Positions 9,968-18,422 of a stretch of 64,000 nt of DNA are shown one piece after another. The DNA comes from Dyadobacter frigoris (GTDB lineage: Bacteria > Bacteroidota > Bacteroidia > Cytophagales > Spirosomataceae). Numbering within the stretch: position 1 is the stretch's first letter; every line of letters begins with the position of its first letter. The stretch lies in contig NZ_SZVO01000003.1 in assembly GCF_005280585.1 (NCBI RefSeq), forward strand, positions 62,001 through 126,000, read 5' to 3'. A program made the translations under genes and the position numbers. The notes under the pieces were generated by a model. That model did no database searches. It saw only the letters and a program-made list of their open reading frames with translations, and was not told the origin of the DNA.

Positions 9968-10486
9968 ATGAAACATATCACTAAATCAAGTATTTGCACA
10001 TTGCAGATCGGAGCTATGCTACCGTTCACAGTATATAGCCAAACCAAAACTCCTACAAAAATGACAGACAATAGCAATGCCCCTCTTTTTGCCAAGGGTG
10101 ATAAATTAACAAACGGATATTTCACAGGGGACGCATACCTGTTGCCACTTTTGGCAAGAGATAAAAACAATGATTTTGTGATTGGCAATGTAAGCTTTGA
10201 ACCTGGGGCAAGGACAAACCGCGTCGGTCCGATGGCATACCCACCCCAAAGGGCAAGTGCTAATCGTAAACGAGGGGCGGGTTTTTACCGGAAAAAAGGC
10301 AGACCGGCCCAACCCACCAAAAAAGGTGGTGTGATCAATATTCCAGAGAACGTCGAGCATTGGCACGGGGCAGCTGCAACTTCCCAAATGGCACATATTG
10401 CGATAACCAATTTCCAGGGTGATGCTAATGTAGTTTGGCTTAAGCCGGTCTCAGAAGAAGAATATAATGCTGTCAACAAGCAGTAA
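9968..10486 (+). CDS. Secreted cupin protein with a compensated frameshift across the metal site
   Basis: A start at ATG 9968 gives a signal-peptide-like N-terminus (MKHITKSSICTLQIGAMLPF...YSQ); the frame is also open from 9860. The protein resembles small cupins of the mandelonitrile-lyase-like type: FEPGART, GFYRKKGRPAQ, INIPENVEHWHGA. Between FEPGARTN and GFYRKKG the frame encodes an unrelated stretch (RVGPMAYPPQRAS...). The adjacent frame over 10233-10277 encodes WHTHPKGQVLIVNEG, the expected cupin motif 1 with its metal-binding histidines. About 13 extra bases at 10220-10232 and one missing G at 10274-10277 therefore cancel each other. The protein stays full length but loses HxH; only HWHG remains. 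It is probably inactive, or a sequencing artefact. It is first in a cluster with the CMD gene 2 bp downstream. Confidence 0.75.
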   Translation: MKHITKSSICTLQIGAMLPFTVYSQTKTPTKMTDNSNAPLFAKGDKLTNGYFTGDAYLLPLLARDKNNDFVIGNVSFEPGARTNRVGPMAYPPQRASANRKRGAGFYRKKGRPAQPTKKGGVINIPENVEHWHGAAATSQMAHIAITNFQGDANVVWLKPVSEEEYNAVNKQ

Positions 10487-10488
10487 AC

Positions 10489-11562
10489 ATGGCGATAATA
10501 AACCCAAACAAACTGCTCTCAACAGTATTCATTTTTGTGTTCCTGCTGGGCACCACTGCCATGAAAGCACAAACTAATACAATTCAGAAACAGGTACTAA
10601 ACGATCGTCTGCAAAGTATCGTAGCTATTTCCGGATTAACCGCGACCGGGGATCTTGGAAGGTTATCAACTGAGCTTGGCAACGGCCTGGACGCTGGTTT
10701 AACAGTTGAAGAAACGAAGGAAATTCTTGTGCAGCTGTATGCCTACTGTGGTTTTCCAAGGAGCCTGAACGCGATCAGCACGCTAATGACTGAAATTGAT
10801 AAAAGAAAGGCAAATGGCATCCATGACAAGCAAGGAAAGCAAACCGTTTCAAAAGACGGTGTTCAGGATAAGTACGAACAAGGCAGGAAGGTTTTGGAAG
10901 CTTTAACCAAAATGCCTCAGTTTAAGCCTGCACCTGGATTTGGGGAATTTGCCCCCAGGATCGATGCATTTTTGAAAGAACATCTGTTTGCCGACATTTT
11001 TGAAAGCGAGGTACTCACCTTTCAAGAGCGGGAGCTTGTGACGATTTCAGCCCTTGCAGCAATGCCTGGCGTTAGTTCGCAATTACAGTCCCATGTGAAA
11101 ATGGGTATCAATGCCGGTATCACTGACAATCAACTTGTAGAAGTTGCACAGCTGATTGAAAAATTTGTCAGCAGGACCCAGGCAAATGCATTAAGAGAGA
11201 TTATAGGGAAGCCGTTGGCTGTTGTTATTGAACGGGACATGATAGTGCGCATCTCAAAAATCGAAATCCTGCCACAGTTCCTGACTGATTATAACGCTAT
11301 CCTGGAAGAAGAAGCGGCAGCTTCGGTCGAAAAGGAACCGGGAGTAATTGCCATTTTTCCAATGAGCATCAAAGAGCAGCCAACCCAGATCAGGATTATA
11401 GAAATATATGCCGACAGCGCTGCCTACCAGTCACATTTAAAAACGTCACACTTCCAGCATTATAAAACAACGACACTTAAAATGGTGAAGGTATTAAAAC
11501 TGGTGGATATGAACACACTAGACGGGCAAATCATGTTAGAAATCTTTAAAAAACTGAAATAA
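10489..11562 (+). CDS. Secreted carboxymuconolactone decarboxylase-like protein fused to an ABM domain
   Basis: A 357-residue protein with a signal peptide (residues ~9-28, ending AMKAQ). Two AhpD/CMD-like helical repeats follow: the first at ~38-110 (GLDAGLTVEETKEILVQLYAYCGFPRS), the second at ~165-235 (LTFQERELVTISALAAMPGV). Residues ~250-340 look like an antibiotic-biosynthesis-monooxygenase ferredoxin-like domain (EIYADSAAYQSHLKTSHFQHY). The second CMD repeat lacks the CxxC-H proton-relay residues of AhpD. The gene follows the cupin by 2 bp and overlaps the next gene by one base (TAATG), so translation is probably coupled. Cupin, CMD and dehydrogenase genes often travel together in gene clusters for small aromatic or quinone-like compounds. 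The reaction here is unknown. Confidence 0.85.
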   Translation: MAIINPNKLLSTVFIFVFLLGTTAMKAQTNTIQKQVLNDRLQSIVAISGLTATGDLGRLSTELGNGLDAGLTVEETKEILVQLYAYCGFPRSLNAISTLMTEIDKRKANGIHDKQGKQTVSKDGVQDKYEQGRKVLEALTKMPQFKPAPGFGEFAPRIDAFLKEHLFADIFESEVLTFQERELVTISALAAMPGVSSQLQSHVKMGINAGITDNQLVEVAQLIEKFVSRTQANALREIIGKPLAVVIERDMIVRISKIEILPQFLTDYNAILEEEAAASVEKEPGVIAIFPMSIKEQPTQIRIIEIYADSAAYQSHLKTSHFQHYKTTTLKMVKVLKLVDMNTLDGQIMLEIFKKLK

Positions 11563-12731
11563 TGAAAAAGGCATCAAGAAGACAATTCATTCAGCAAACG
11601 GCTATGACAACAACAGGTCTGTTAATTACATACCCTACGCGGCTTTTTTCGCAAACCAACCAAACAGGTATGAGTAGCAATATTAAATCGAAAGGATACG
11701 CAGGAACGAACAAACTAGGCAAACTACAACTTTGGAATTTTGAGCGGCGTCCTCTCGGAGATCATGACATTTTGATCGACATTAAATATTCGGGTATCTG
11801 TCATTCGGACATTCACACCATTAAAGGCCATTGGGGGCCGCAGCAGTACCCGCAGGTACCTGGTCATGAAATCGCCGGGATCGTAACTGCCGTTGGAAAA
11901 AACGTTACCAAATTCAAGGTGGGAGATAAAGCCGGTGTTGGTTGTATGGTCAACAGCTGTATGCAATGCGAAAGCTGCAGAAAAGGAGAAGAACATCACT
12001 GCGAAACCACGGGCATGACCGGAACATATGGCAGTCCTGAAAATTCATCACCAAGCGGTATTACTCAGGGTGGCTATTCCAGTAACATCGTTGTAACCGA
12101 GCATTTTGTCATTAAAATCCCTGAATCAATGGAGCTAAAATTTGCCGCTCCATTACTTTGTGCCGGTATTACAACTTACTCCCCATTGATGAGAGTTGGG
12201 ATGAAAAAAGGCGATAAAATAGGCGTGGTTGGTATTGGTGGTTTAGGGCATCTGGCTATCAAACTGGCGGTTTCAAAAGGTGCCGAAGTTTACGCTTTTA
12301 CAACATCGGAAAGTAAGCTAGATGATATCCGCTCATTCGGGGCCAAAGAAGCAATTGTAGTGAAAGACGCCGATGATCTAAAACCATGGTTTGGAAAGTT
12401 GGACTTTATGATTTCCACCGTTCCCTATACATATGATATGTCCAATTACATTTCTTGTGTGAAACCCTATGGTTATTTTACCCAGGTTGGTCAGCCGATA
12501 AATGGTGAATTGACGATCAATAACTTCAATATGATTTTTAACCGGGTGAATTTCAACGGCTCCCTTATTGGAGGTATTCCCGAAACTCAGGAAGTGATGG
12601 ACTATTGTGCGAAGAACAAAATCTACCCACAAGTACAAATCATCAAAGCCGAAGAGATCAATGACGCCTGGCAGCAGGTTGTTGATAAAAAAGCCCGATA
12701 CCGGTTTGTGATTGATACCGCTACAATTTAG
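11562..12731 (+). CDS. Zinc-dependent alcohol dehydrogenase (cinnamyl/YahK type) with Tat-like leader
   Basis: A 389-residue medium-chain dehydrogenase. The catalytic zinc site is visible as YSGICHSDIH (Cys80) and GHE (101-103), the structural zinc site as CMVNSCMQCESCRKGEEHHC, and the Rossmann motif as GIGGLGH. It interconverts alcohols and aldehydes with NAD(P)H. Unusually, the N-terminus begins MKKASRRQFIQQTAM, a twin-arginine motif (SRRQFI) followed by a hydrophobic stretch and ending near LFSQ, so the enzyme may be exported folded. The normal cytosolic family start would correspond to about residue 37 (MSSNIKSKGYA). The ATG overlaps the upstream stop by one base. Its partners are the secreted CMD and cupin proteins. 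Confidence 0.92.
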   Translation: MKKASRRQFIQQTAMTTTGLLITYPTRLFSQTNQTGMSSNIKSKGYAGTNKLGKLQLWNFERRPLGDHDILIDIKYSGICHSDIHTIKGHWGPQQYPQVPGHEIAGIVTAVGKNVTKFKVGDKAGVGCMVNSCMQCESCRKGEEHHCETTGMTGTYGSPENSSPSGITQGGYSSNIVVTEHFVIKIPESMELKFAAPLLCAGITTYSPLMRVGMKKGDKIGVVGIGGLGHLAIKLAVSKGAEVYAFTTSESKLDDIRSFGAKEAIVVKDADDLKPWFGKLDFMISTVPYTYDMSNYISCVKPYGYFTQVGQPINGELTINNFNMIFNRVNFNGSLIGGIPETQEVMDYCAKNKIYPQVQIIKAEEINDAWQQVVDKKARYRFVIDTATI

Positions 12732-12753
12732 AACTTACATTTAATGAAGGAAA

Positions 12754-13236
12754 ATGAAAAATTACCCAATTATCCTCTTTGGACTCGTCATGCTTTTAAC
12801 AGGAAGTTTGGCCTGTAAAACGGATGACGTCACAATTACCGATACGAATATGGAGACCAACGACAGCAATCATATTGATACGACAAGCAGTCAGCTTAAA
12901 ATCAGAATCGGTTCTAAAAAGTTCACTGCGACGCTCCTTAACAATGCGATGGTAGCTGCTTTCAAAGCCAGATTGCCTATGACCGTTTCGATGAGTGAGT
13001 TAAATGGCAATGAAAAGCTGTACCGCTTCCCGAACAACTTACCCACCAGTGCGTCAAATCCCCGAAATATCAATTCGGGCGACCTGATGATCTATGGTTC
13101 TAATACGCTGGTGCTTTTCTATCAATCATTTCCGACATCTTACAGTTACACAAAACTCGGACGCATCGATGATACGGCTGGACTTGCTGCCGCAGTTGGT
13201 CCCGGAAGCGTAACAGTCACCTTTGAATTAGAGTAA
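12754..13236 (+). CDS. Lipoprotein with cyclophilin-like fold
   Basis: A 160-residue lipoprotein with lipobox SLAC near residue 20. After a polar linker the mature part (residues ~46-160) starts LKIRIGSKKFTATLLNN and ends with VTVTFELE, matching the cyclophilin-like domain often found next to flavodoxin, aldo-keto reductase or alcohol dehydrogenase genes in bacteria. The family has no proven prolyl isomerase activity. It lies 22 bp after the dehydrogenase and 6 bp before the acetyltransferase, so it belongs to the same operon. It would be anchored in the inner or outer membrane facing the periplasm. Confidence 0.78.
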   Translation: MKNYPIILFGLVMLLTGSLACKTDDVTITDTNMETNDSNHIDTTSSQLKIRIGSKKFTATLLNNAMVAAFKARLPMTVSMSELNGNEKLYRFPNNLPTSASNPRNINSGDLMIYGSNTLVLFYQSFPTSYSYTKLGRIDDTAGLAAAVGPGSVTVTFELE

Positions 13237-13242
13237 ATATTG

Positions 13243-13821
13243 ATGGATATGAGTAGTCAGTTAAAAGGAAAAGACATTTTTGATAGAATGAGAGTAGGTG
13301 AAGCTATCCGGAAAGATGATCCTGAATACGATAAGTTTCAGCAGGCCGTGGCCAGAACGATCCGGTTATCCGCTGCCCTGAATGCTTCCACAGATATCAA
13401 CCAGGTGCGAGAACGGCTGAGTGAAATAACCGGAACGAACATCGACGGATCAACGACCATATTTCCTCCTTTCTACACCAACTTTGGCAAGTTTATAATC
13501 CTGGGTAAAAACGTATTTATAAACCACGCCTGCTCTTTTTTGGATATGGGCGGAATCACTATCGAGGACGATGTAATGATCGGCCCCAGGGTTAGTTTGA
13601 CATCTGAAACACACCACTTAGACCCTAGCGAGCGCGAGACAGTTATTCTCAAGCCAATTGTAATCCGGCGGAACGCCTGGATTGGAGCGGCAGTGACTAT
13701 CCTACCTGGTGTCACGATTGGTGAAAACGCTGTTGTTGCAGCTGGCGCAGTAGTCAGCCGGGACGTTCCAGCTAATGCAATAGTCGCCGGTATCCCTGCA
13801 AAAGTTGTAAAAATGGTCTAG
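13243..13821 (+). CDS. Hexapeptide-repeat O-acetyltransferase (maltose acetyltransferase type)
   Basis: A 192-residue left-handed beta-helix acetyltransferase. Hexapeptide repeats run from about residue 75 to 180 (INHACSFLDMGGITIEDDVMIGPRVSL, split by the usual loop), and the catalytic-type histidine lies in SETHHLDPSER. The ending VVAGIPAKVVK is classic for the MAT/NodL group, which moves an acetyl group from acetyl-CoA to a sugar or similar hydroxyl. ATG 13243 was preferred over the TTG three bases upstream; ATG 13249 is also possible. It is the last gene of the cluster and is followed by a hairpin terminator. Confidence 0.9.
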   Translation: MDMSSQLKGKDIFDRMRVGEAIRKDDPEYDKFQQAVARTIRLSAALNASTDINQVRERLSEITGTNIDGSTTIFPPFYTNFGKFIILGKNVFINHACSFLDMGGITIEDDVMIGPRVSLTSETHHLDPSERETVILKPIVIRRNAWIGAAVTILPGVTIGENAVVAAGAVVSRDVPANAIVAGIPAKVVKMV

Positions 13822-13848
13822 AACATTACATTACTTAGACCATTAGAT

Positions 13849-13874
13849 AAGCCCTCTTGTTTTCAGGAGGGCTT
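13849..13874 (+). terminator. Rho-independent terminator after the acetyltransferase
   Basis: Perfect 8-bp arms AAGCCCTC and GAGGGCTT enclose a 10-base loop, and a short T-containing stretch follows. It closes the cupin-to-acetyltransferase operon 27 bp after its last stop codon. Confidence 0.75.
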
Positions 13875-14060
13875 GTTACTTATATCGGCAGGCTTAGCGT
13901 GAATCTCACAGAAAGACACATTTTGAAGGGTGGAGAGATTGAACGTTAGGCGAGTGTTTTCAAAATGGAATTACCGCTTAGTTCCAAAGTGTAGCCAAAA
14001 CCAGGAACTTTTAAAGCCTAATAATCTGTCTAGTTCTAAAATAACTTTGATAAAAGCTTG

Positions 14061-15083
14061 ATGAAAAAAATAGGATTTTTATCGTTCGGGCATTGGTCTA
14101 ACCACTCGGCTTATAAGACCCAGACAGCAAGTGACACCTTGCTGCAATCTATTGACCTGGCTGTTGCTGCTGAAGAGATCGGTTTAGATGGCGCTTATTT
14201 TCGCGTTCATCATTTTGCATCTCAGTTAGCATCTCCTTTTCCGTTGCTTGCGGCTATCGGTGCCAAAACAAGCAAAATTGAGATTGGAACGGGCGTAATT
14301 GACATGCGTTATGAAAATCCACTGTATATGGTGGAAGATGCCGGGGCTGCGGATTTAATTTCCGAGGGGCGACTGCAATTAGGAGTTAGCAGAGGTTCGC
14401 CGGAACAGGTGATCGACGGGTGGCGGTATTTTGGATACGAACCGGCTGAGGGTGAAACCGACGCGGATATGGGACGCCGCAAGGCACTGGAATTTCTGGA
14501 AAGATTAAAAGGTGTAGGATTTGCTCAGCCAAATCCGTACCCGATGTTTCCGAACCCTGCGGGATTACTGCGTTTGGAACCATACTCGGAAGGATTGCGC
14601 GAACGCATTTGGTGGGGAGCCGCTTCTAATGCTACCGCTGTTTGGGCGGCAGAAAACGGTATGTATCTTCAAAGTTCTACCTTGAAATACGATGAAGGCG
14701 GCAAGCCCTTTCATGTGCAGCAAGCGGAGCAGATCAGGTTGTACAAAGAAGCGTGGAAGAAAGCGGGACACCAGCGCGAACCAAGGGTTTCGGTAAGCCG
14801 GTCTATTTTCGCATTGGTAAACGATCAGGACCGCTATTACTTTGGACAGGAATCCGATCGGAGGGATAAAATCGGGATGATCGAACAGGACAAACGCGCT
14901 ATTTTCGGTAGAAGCTATGCTGCGGAACCAGATCAACTCGTCAAAGAACTAGCGCAGGACGAAGCTGTTCAGGAAGCGGATACAATTCTTTTGACAATAC
15001 CCAATACATTAGGAGTTGATTATAACGTACATGTACTGTCTTCTATTTTAGAGTATGTGGCACCTGGACTGGGGTGGCGTTAA
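14061..15083 (+). CDS. Luciferase-like (LLM class) flavin-dependent oxidoreductase
   Basis: A 340-residue TIM-barrel monooxygenase-like protein. Motifs of the bacterial luciferase family are visible: DGAYFRVHHFASQLASPFPL near residue 45, IEIGTGVIDMRYENP near 78, and GRLQLGVSRGSPEQ near 110. These enzymes use reduced flavin (FMNH2) and oxygen, or F420, on varied substrates; the substrate cannot be read here. The ATG at 14061 is used because the alternative is a TTG just upstream. It stands alone between two terminators (13849-13874 and 15141-15178), so it is probably a single-gene unit. Confidence 0.9.
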   Translation: MKKIGFLSFGHWSNHSAYKTQTASDTLLQSIDLAVAAEEIGLDGAYFRVHHFASQLASPFPLLAAIGAKTSKIEIGTGVIDMRYENPLYMVEDAGAADLISEGRLQLGVSRGSPEQVIDGWRYFGYEPAEGETDADMGRRKALEFLERLKGVGFAQPNPYPMFPNPAGLLRLEPYSEGLRERIWWGAASNATAVWAAENGMYLQSSTLKYDEGGKPFHVQQAEQIRLYKEAWKKAGHQREPRVSVSRSIFALVNDQDRYYFGQESDRRDKIGMIEQDKRAIFGRSYAAEPDQLVKELAQDEAVQEADTILLTIPNTLGVDYNVHVLSSILEYVAPGLGWR

Positions 15084-15140
15084 CTTTTGGAACTAGCGCT
15101 GATTCAAAGAAAAGAGAGCTACTGGTTCAATATACTTTTC

Positions 15141-15178
15141 GTGTGGCAAAACCCGGGTTAAACCGGGCTCTGCCACAC
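15141..15178 (+). terminator. Strong terminator after the LLM oxidoreductase
   Basis: Outer arms GTGTGGCA/TGCCACAC and inner arms CCCGG/CCGGG form an almost continuous hairpin with loop GTTAAA. It may serve both directions, because the minus-strand gene at 15234 also ends towards it. Confidence 0.75.
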
Positions 15179-15233
15179 CCTTTGGTACTGCTTGTGCTCT
15201 CCTTTTTTATTTTGTTTATTTGAACGGTACGCT

Positions 15234-15599
15234 CTAAGCATACAAAACGCCCTTGAACCCGGCACCGTTTACCATTTTAGGTCTCGAGCATAAAATCAGG
15301 CCCGTTTTGGTATTTTTAAGTTTCGTTGTATTAGCAATTCTTTCACTACTGGACTTGCGATAATAATATGATTTCCCTTTCGTGAAGTAATCATTAAATC
15401 CGAAGGTTTCCCGAATGAACTTTGCTCCGTTGTAAACGCCTTTAAAATATCGGCTTAAATCCCCGTCGTCTATCCATTCACCCCTTTTAATCGCCATCTT
15501 CTTTAACTCTACCGCAACTTTATCTAGTGCAGTGATGGAGAATTGCTCTTCTTTGGGAAGTTCCGATGTACCCGCGATTCTGATAATGGCCTTTTTAAT
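15234..15599 (-). CDS. Hypothetical protein, possibly 5'-truncated
   Basis: From ATG 15497 an 87-residue basic protein is encoded (MAIKRGEWIDDGDLSRYFKG...). The same frame stays open upstream to 15599 and reads like real coding sequence (AIIRIAGTSELPKEEQFSIT), but has no ATG, GTG or TTG start near its beginning and opens right after an in-frame stop. The gene therefore seems to be either the 3' part of a longer, broken gene or to start at the internal ATG. I do not recognise the family. Its neighbours are other gene remnants, in line with a decaying region. Confidence 0.4.
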   Translation of the reverse strand: MKKAIIRIAGTSELPKEEQFSITALDKVAVELKKMAIKRGEWIDDGDLSRYFKGVYNGAKFIRETFGFNDYFTKGKSYYYRKSSSERIANTTKLKNTKTGLILCSRPKMVNGAGFKGVLYA

Positions 15600-15778
15600 T
15601 TACACTAGTTATCCCAAGTGATCGTAGCGCGAAAGTCTACTACAACAACTTGAAAGGATCGAAATTAACGCAAAATGGGCTTTATAATCCATTAAGATTA
15701 ACCAGCCACCGACCTTCCTCCCAATTTACTTTTTTTTAAACGTTACGCCAATTTTGATAGAAACTTTTTGAAGGCTAA
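15600..15778. other. No gene seen; edge of the remnant region
   Basis: This AT-rich stretch holds no reading frame, repeat or hairpin that I can support. It separates two gene fragments of opposite strands. Confidence 0.3.
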
Positions 15779-15964
15779 CTGCTGCTGCAAATGCACAAAT
15801 GGCCATTCAACTTTATGAAGACCGCAGATAACAAATATTCAAGCGGTCAAAAAAAACCGCCAATTTCTCGTAAACCATTTTATTCTGACTATTCTTTCAA
15901 TATAAACTTATCTGTTCGATGGAACCATGTTTATCAGATCGGTATAGTTTATAATTTTGGGTGA
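15779..15964 (+). pseudogene. C-terminal remnant of an outer-membrane beta-barrel protein
   Basis: An open stretch of 61 codons follows an in-frame stop. It ends with alternating hydrophobic strands typical of the last two barrel strands of Bacteroidota outer-membrane proteins (YSFNINLSVRWNHVYQIG, then IVYNFG and stop). No signal peptide or upstream barrel sequence is present. It is best explained as the surviving 3' end of a deleted gene. Evidence is limited to the strand pattern and the aromatic-Gly ending. Confidence 0.4.
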
Positions 15965-16160
15965 TGAAAAATGCATATTCTACGATCAATGGCAGACAAA
16001 AGGTATCGGCAAATAGGCTATTTGCAATAAAAATGGTTTCGAATACCAAGACTATTTAACTTAAAGAAGTTCACATAATAAAGGATTATGCGCCGATCCA
16101 AAACGTATAATTTCTCAAAGGCAATTTGCTGAATGCAATATGCAAAAATCTGGCTTTTTA
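15965..16160. other. No gene seen
   Basis: AT-rich spacer upstream of the fic operator. No reading frame or repeat that I can support. Confidence 0.3.
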
Positions 16161-16252
16161 ATTTTAGGTAATTTCTATCCTAAAATAAACGAGGGTAAAA
16201 TTTGTCTATTTTCACCCTCGTTGTCAATATGGAGGTAATTTTTGCCCTCGTT
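16161..16252 (+). promoter_or_regulatory. Operator/promoter region of the fic gene with three CGAGGG-type repeats
   Basis: Two layers of symmetry precede the fic start (ATG 16268). First, a perfect 8-bp inverted repeat ATTTTAGG/CCTAAAAT (16161-16168 and 16179-16186). Second, three copies of AACGAGGGTAAAA or its complement: 16188-16200 forward, 16208-16222 inverted (ATTTTCACCCTCGTT) and 16238-16252 inverted (ATTTTTGCCCTCGTT). The third copy ends 15 bp before the start codon, a position suited to repression. The binding protein is probably the winged-helix end of the Fic protein itself, which is an inference. Confidence 0.6.
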
Positions 16253-16267
16253 AATAAACAATAGAAT

Positions 16268-17355
16268 ATGACTTATCATCCATTACATCCATATAATGAT
16301 CTACCTGACCTGCCGCCAAAGGTTGAAATTGAGACAAAGATTATCTTAAAAAAGACGATATCGGCTAGCCGGGCACTTTCTGAGTTAAAGGGCGCTATTA
16401 CAACCCTGCCTAATCCACTATTGTTTATTGATATGATAAACCTGCAGGAAGCGAAAGCAAGTTCCGAAATTGAAAACATTGTAACAACCCAGGATGCCCT
16501 CTTTCAGGCATCAGTGGCCGAAAAGTTCATTGGGAATACTGCTACTAAAGAAGTTATACATTACAAAGACGCTTTGTGGTACGGCTTAGAGCAAACTACA
16601 AAAAGACCCATTTTGACAACTAATCTCTTTATTGAAATCATGCAGATCATTAAAGAGAATAGATGGGCGATTAGAAATCTGCCAGGAACACAATTAACTA
16701 ACCCGCAACTAACCAAGTGATCTATACTCCCCCAGAAGGAGAAAACATAATTCGTGACAAACTGCAAGCATTGGAAAGCTTTATCAATCAGGAAGATTAT
16801 CAAATTGATCCTTTGATCAAACTTGCGTTGATCCACTATCAATTTGAAGCAATTCACCCATTTTTTGACGGTAACGGAAGAACCGGAAGAATTATACTTC
16901 TCCTATATTTAAAAATATGTGGACTGATAGACTTACCAGCCTTATATCTGAGTAGTTATATCCTACAAAACAAAAATGAGTATTATACAAGCTTGCGAAA
17001 TGTAACAGAAAACAACGATTGGGAAAGTTGGATTCTTTATATCCTGGATATGATAGAAGTTGTGTCAGAAAATGGACGGAACCGCATTCAGAAGATTGAG
17101 CAATTGATGACCAAAATGGGTGGGGAAATTAAAGACACTTTACCTAAAATTTATTCAAAAGACTTAATGGAAGTACTTTTCAGATTTCCTTACGTGAAAA
17201 GAAATTTCATTGAAAGTGCAGGGTTAGGAAATATTAAAACATCGGGGGCCTACCTCAGAAGCCTGGAAGCAAAAGGATTTTTGAAGAGCATAAATGTCGG
17301 AAAGGAAAAATTATATCTGAATCACAAATTGATGGATATTCTGAAAGAAAATTAA
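16268..17355 (+). pseudogene. fic: Fic-family AMPylase with winged-helix C-terminus, frameshifted
   Basis: The first frame (16268-16720) encodes Fic_N with the inhibitory-helix motif SSEIEN, matching (S/T)xxxE(G/N) near residue 65. The second frame (from about 16705 to 17355) carries the catalytic loop HPFFDGNGRTGR and a winged-helix-like tail (VKRNFIESAGLGNIKTSGAYL). Adding one base near 16702-16706 restores the family sequence ...TQLTNPATNQVIYTPPEGE. Intact proteins of this type are about 365 residues, transfer AMP to protein hydroxyls and are held off by the inhibitory glutamate. As written the gene is broken between the regulatory and the catalytic half. The intact operator upstream suggests recent damage or a sequencing error. 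Confidence 0.85.
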
Positions 17356-17533
17356 AAAACCGCAACTTTCTCTATCTACGTCGGTATGAAATCTTCTTAT
17401 GAAATAATATTAGATATCAAAATATCGGATATTTAGCAGCACGCTCAGAGAATTTAGGGTTATTACCTAATCGACGTGACCCCTTTTTCGCTTTTCGACT
17501 CACGTACATTAAAACATGTACCCAATTTTATGA

Positions 17534-18320
17534 TTAAAGAGAGATAAGAATCGTTTTCTGCCTTTTGATTACAAGCCACTTCCCTCCGTCTACTCCGGTG
17601 ATAATTTCAGAGCGGCCCATCCTGTAAACATCGATATAGGCAAGTCCTGTGTAGCAGCAGAAAAGAAAAATACCTCCCAACTGCTTCCCTGTCACGATCA
17701 GTAAATGCAATATTTTTAGTGGTAACCGCCTGCTTTAATTTTCTTGTCTTAAATGAATTTACAGGAATCGTGACACGATCCTTTAAATACCGGTACAGCG
17801 TGTTAAGGTGAATAATTGTATTGTTAGCCGTACGGGAGGTATTTCCAAGCGTAGTGAGCAAGTGATCACGGAATTTAATAACGTCCTTATCTGTGAATTC
17901 CTGAATTATAAGAATGTGCTCACCAGCATAATCTTTTAACTTATTAATAGCAGATTGATAAGTCCCAACCGATTTTGGTTTCAGCGTTGTGTTTATGATA
18001 CTAAGAACTTTATCCAGACACCTAACCAGATCATTTTCACATTCTGTTAAAATGGAAGTTTCATCAGAAACCACCTCTCTTTTGAAGTAGTAACCTTTTT
18101 CTAATAATTCGTTGGTGTCAGCAATTATCTTATTGGCTTCATGAACACGAGCCTTTTTTGTCTGGAAAGACATTGAAACTTTGATTCTCTTTCTAACGAG
18201 TCCATCGAGAACTTCGTCCCAGGCGTAGTATTCAACATACCACTCTTTGGTTAAATCACCGTTCCGGTCACGCAGGATAGCGCGCCTGAACGGCTTGTCG
18301 CCATTATGGTCTTTTATCAT
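17534..18320 (-). pseudogene. int: Tyrosine recombinase (integrase), frameshifted and truncated
   Basis: From ATG 18320 (MIKDHNGDKPFRRAILRDRN) the protein shows the arm-binding and core-binding domains of Bacteroidota integrases (SVGTYQSAINKLKDY, ANNTIIHLNTLYRYLKD). Near 17670-17710 the frame shifts, and the catalytic domain continues as FLFCCYTGLAYIDVYRM...SEI, ending at 17534 shortly after KWLVIKRQKT. The distal catalytic residues (R-H-R-Y) are therefore absent. The gene begins ~80 bp from a tRNA 3'-end-like sequence, a usual place for an integrase beside its attachment site. It cannot mobilise anything now. Confidence 0.8.
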
Positions 18321-18363
18321 TTTCTTAGTGTGTGTGTTTGTCCCGGTAATTGTCCCGAACAAC

Positions 18364-18393
18364 AAAAAAGCCCCTCCTGCGAGCAGGAAGGGC
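18364..18393 (-). terminator. Terminator hairpin after the tRNA fragment
   Basis: On the minus strand GCCCTTCCTGC and GCAGGAGGGGC pair with a two-base loop and one G-T pair, followed by six T. It lies five bases beyond the tRNA 3'-end fragment in the direction a tRNA would be transcribed, so it may be the old terminator of that tRNA gene. Confidence 0.65.
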
Positions 18394-18397
18394 ATGT

Positions 18398-18422
18398 TGC
18401 AGAGAGAGAGGGATTCGAACCC
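18398..18422 (-). repeat. tRNA 3'-end fragment, probable attachment-site core
   Basis: On the minus strand this 25-bp sequence reads GGG, T-loop TTCGAAT, T-stem half CCCTC, acceptor strand TCTCTCT and GCA. That is the 3' third of a tRNA gene. The preceding bases do not complete the T-stem and no anticodon or D arm exists, so the tRNA is not functional. This is the usual relic of integration into a tRNA gene, and a broken integrase lies directly beside it. The parent tRNA cannot be named with certainty. Confidence 0.65.
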
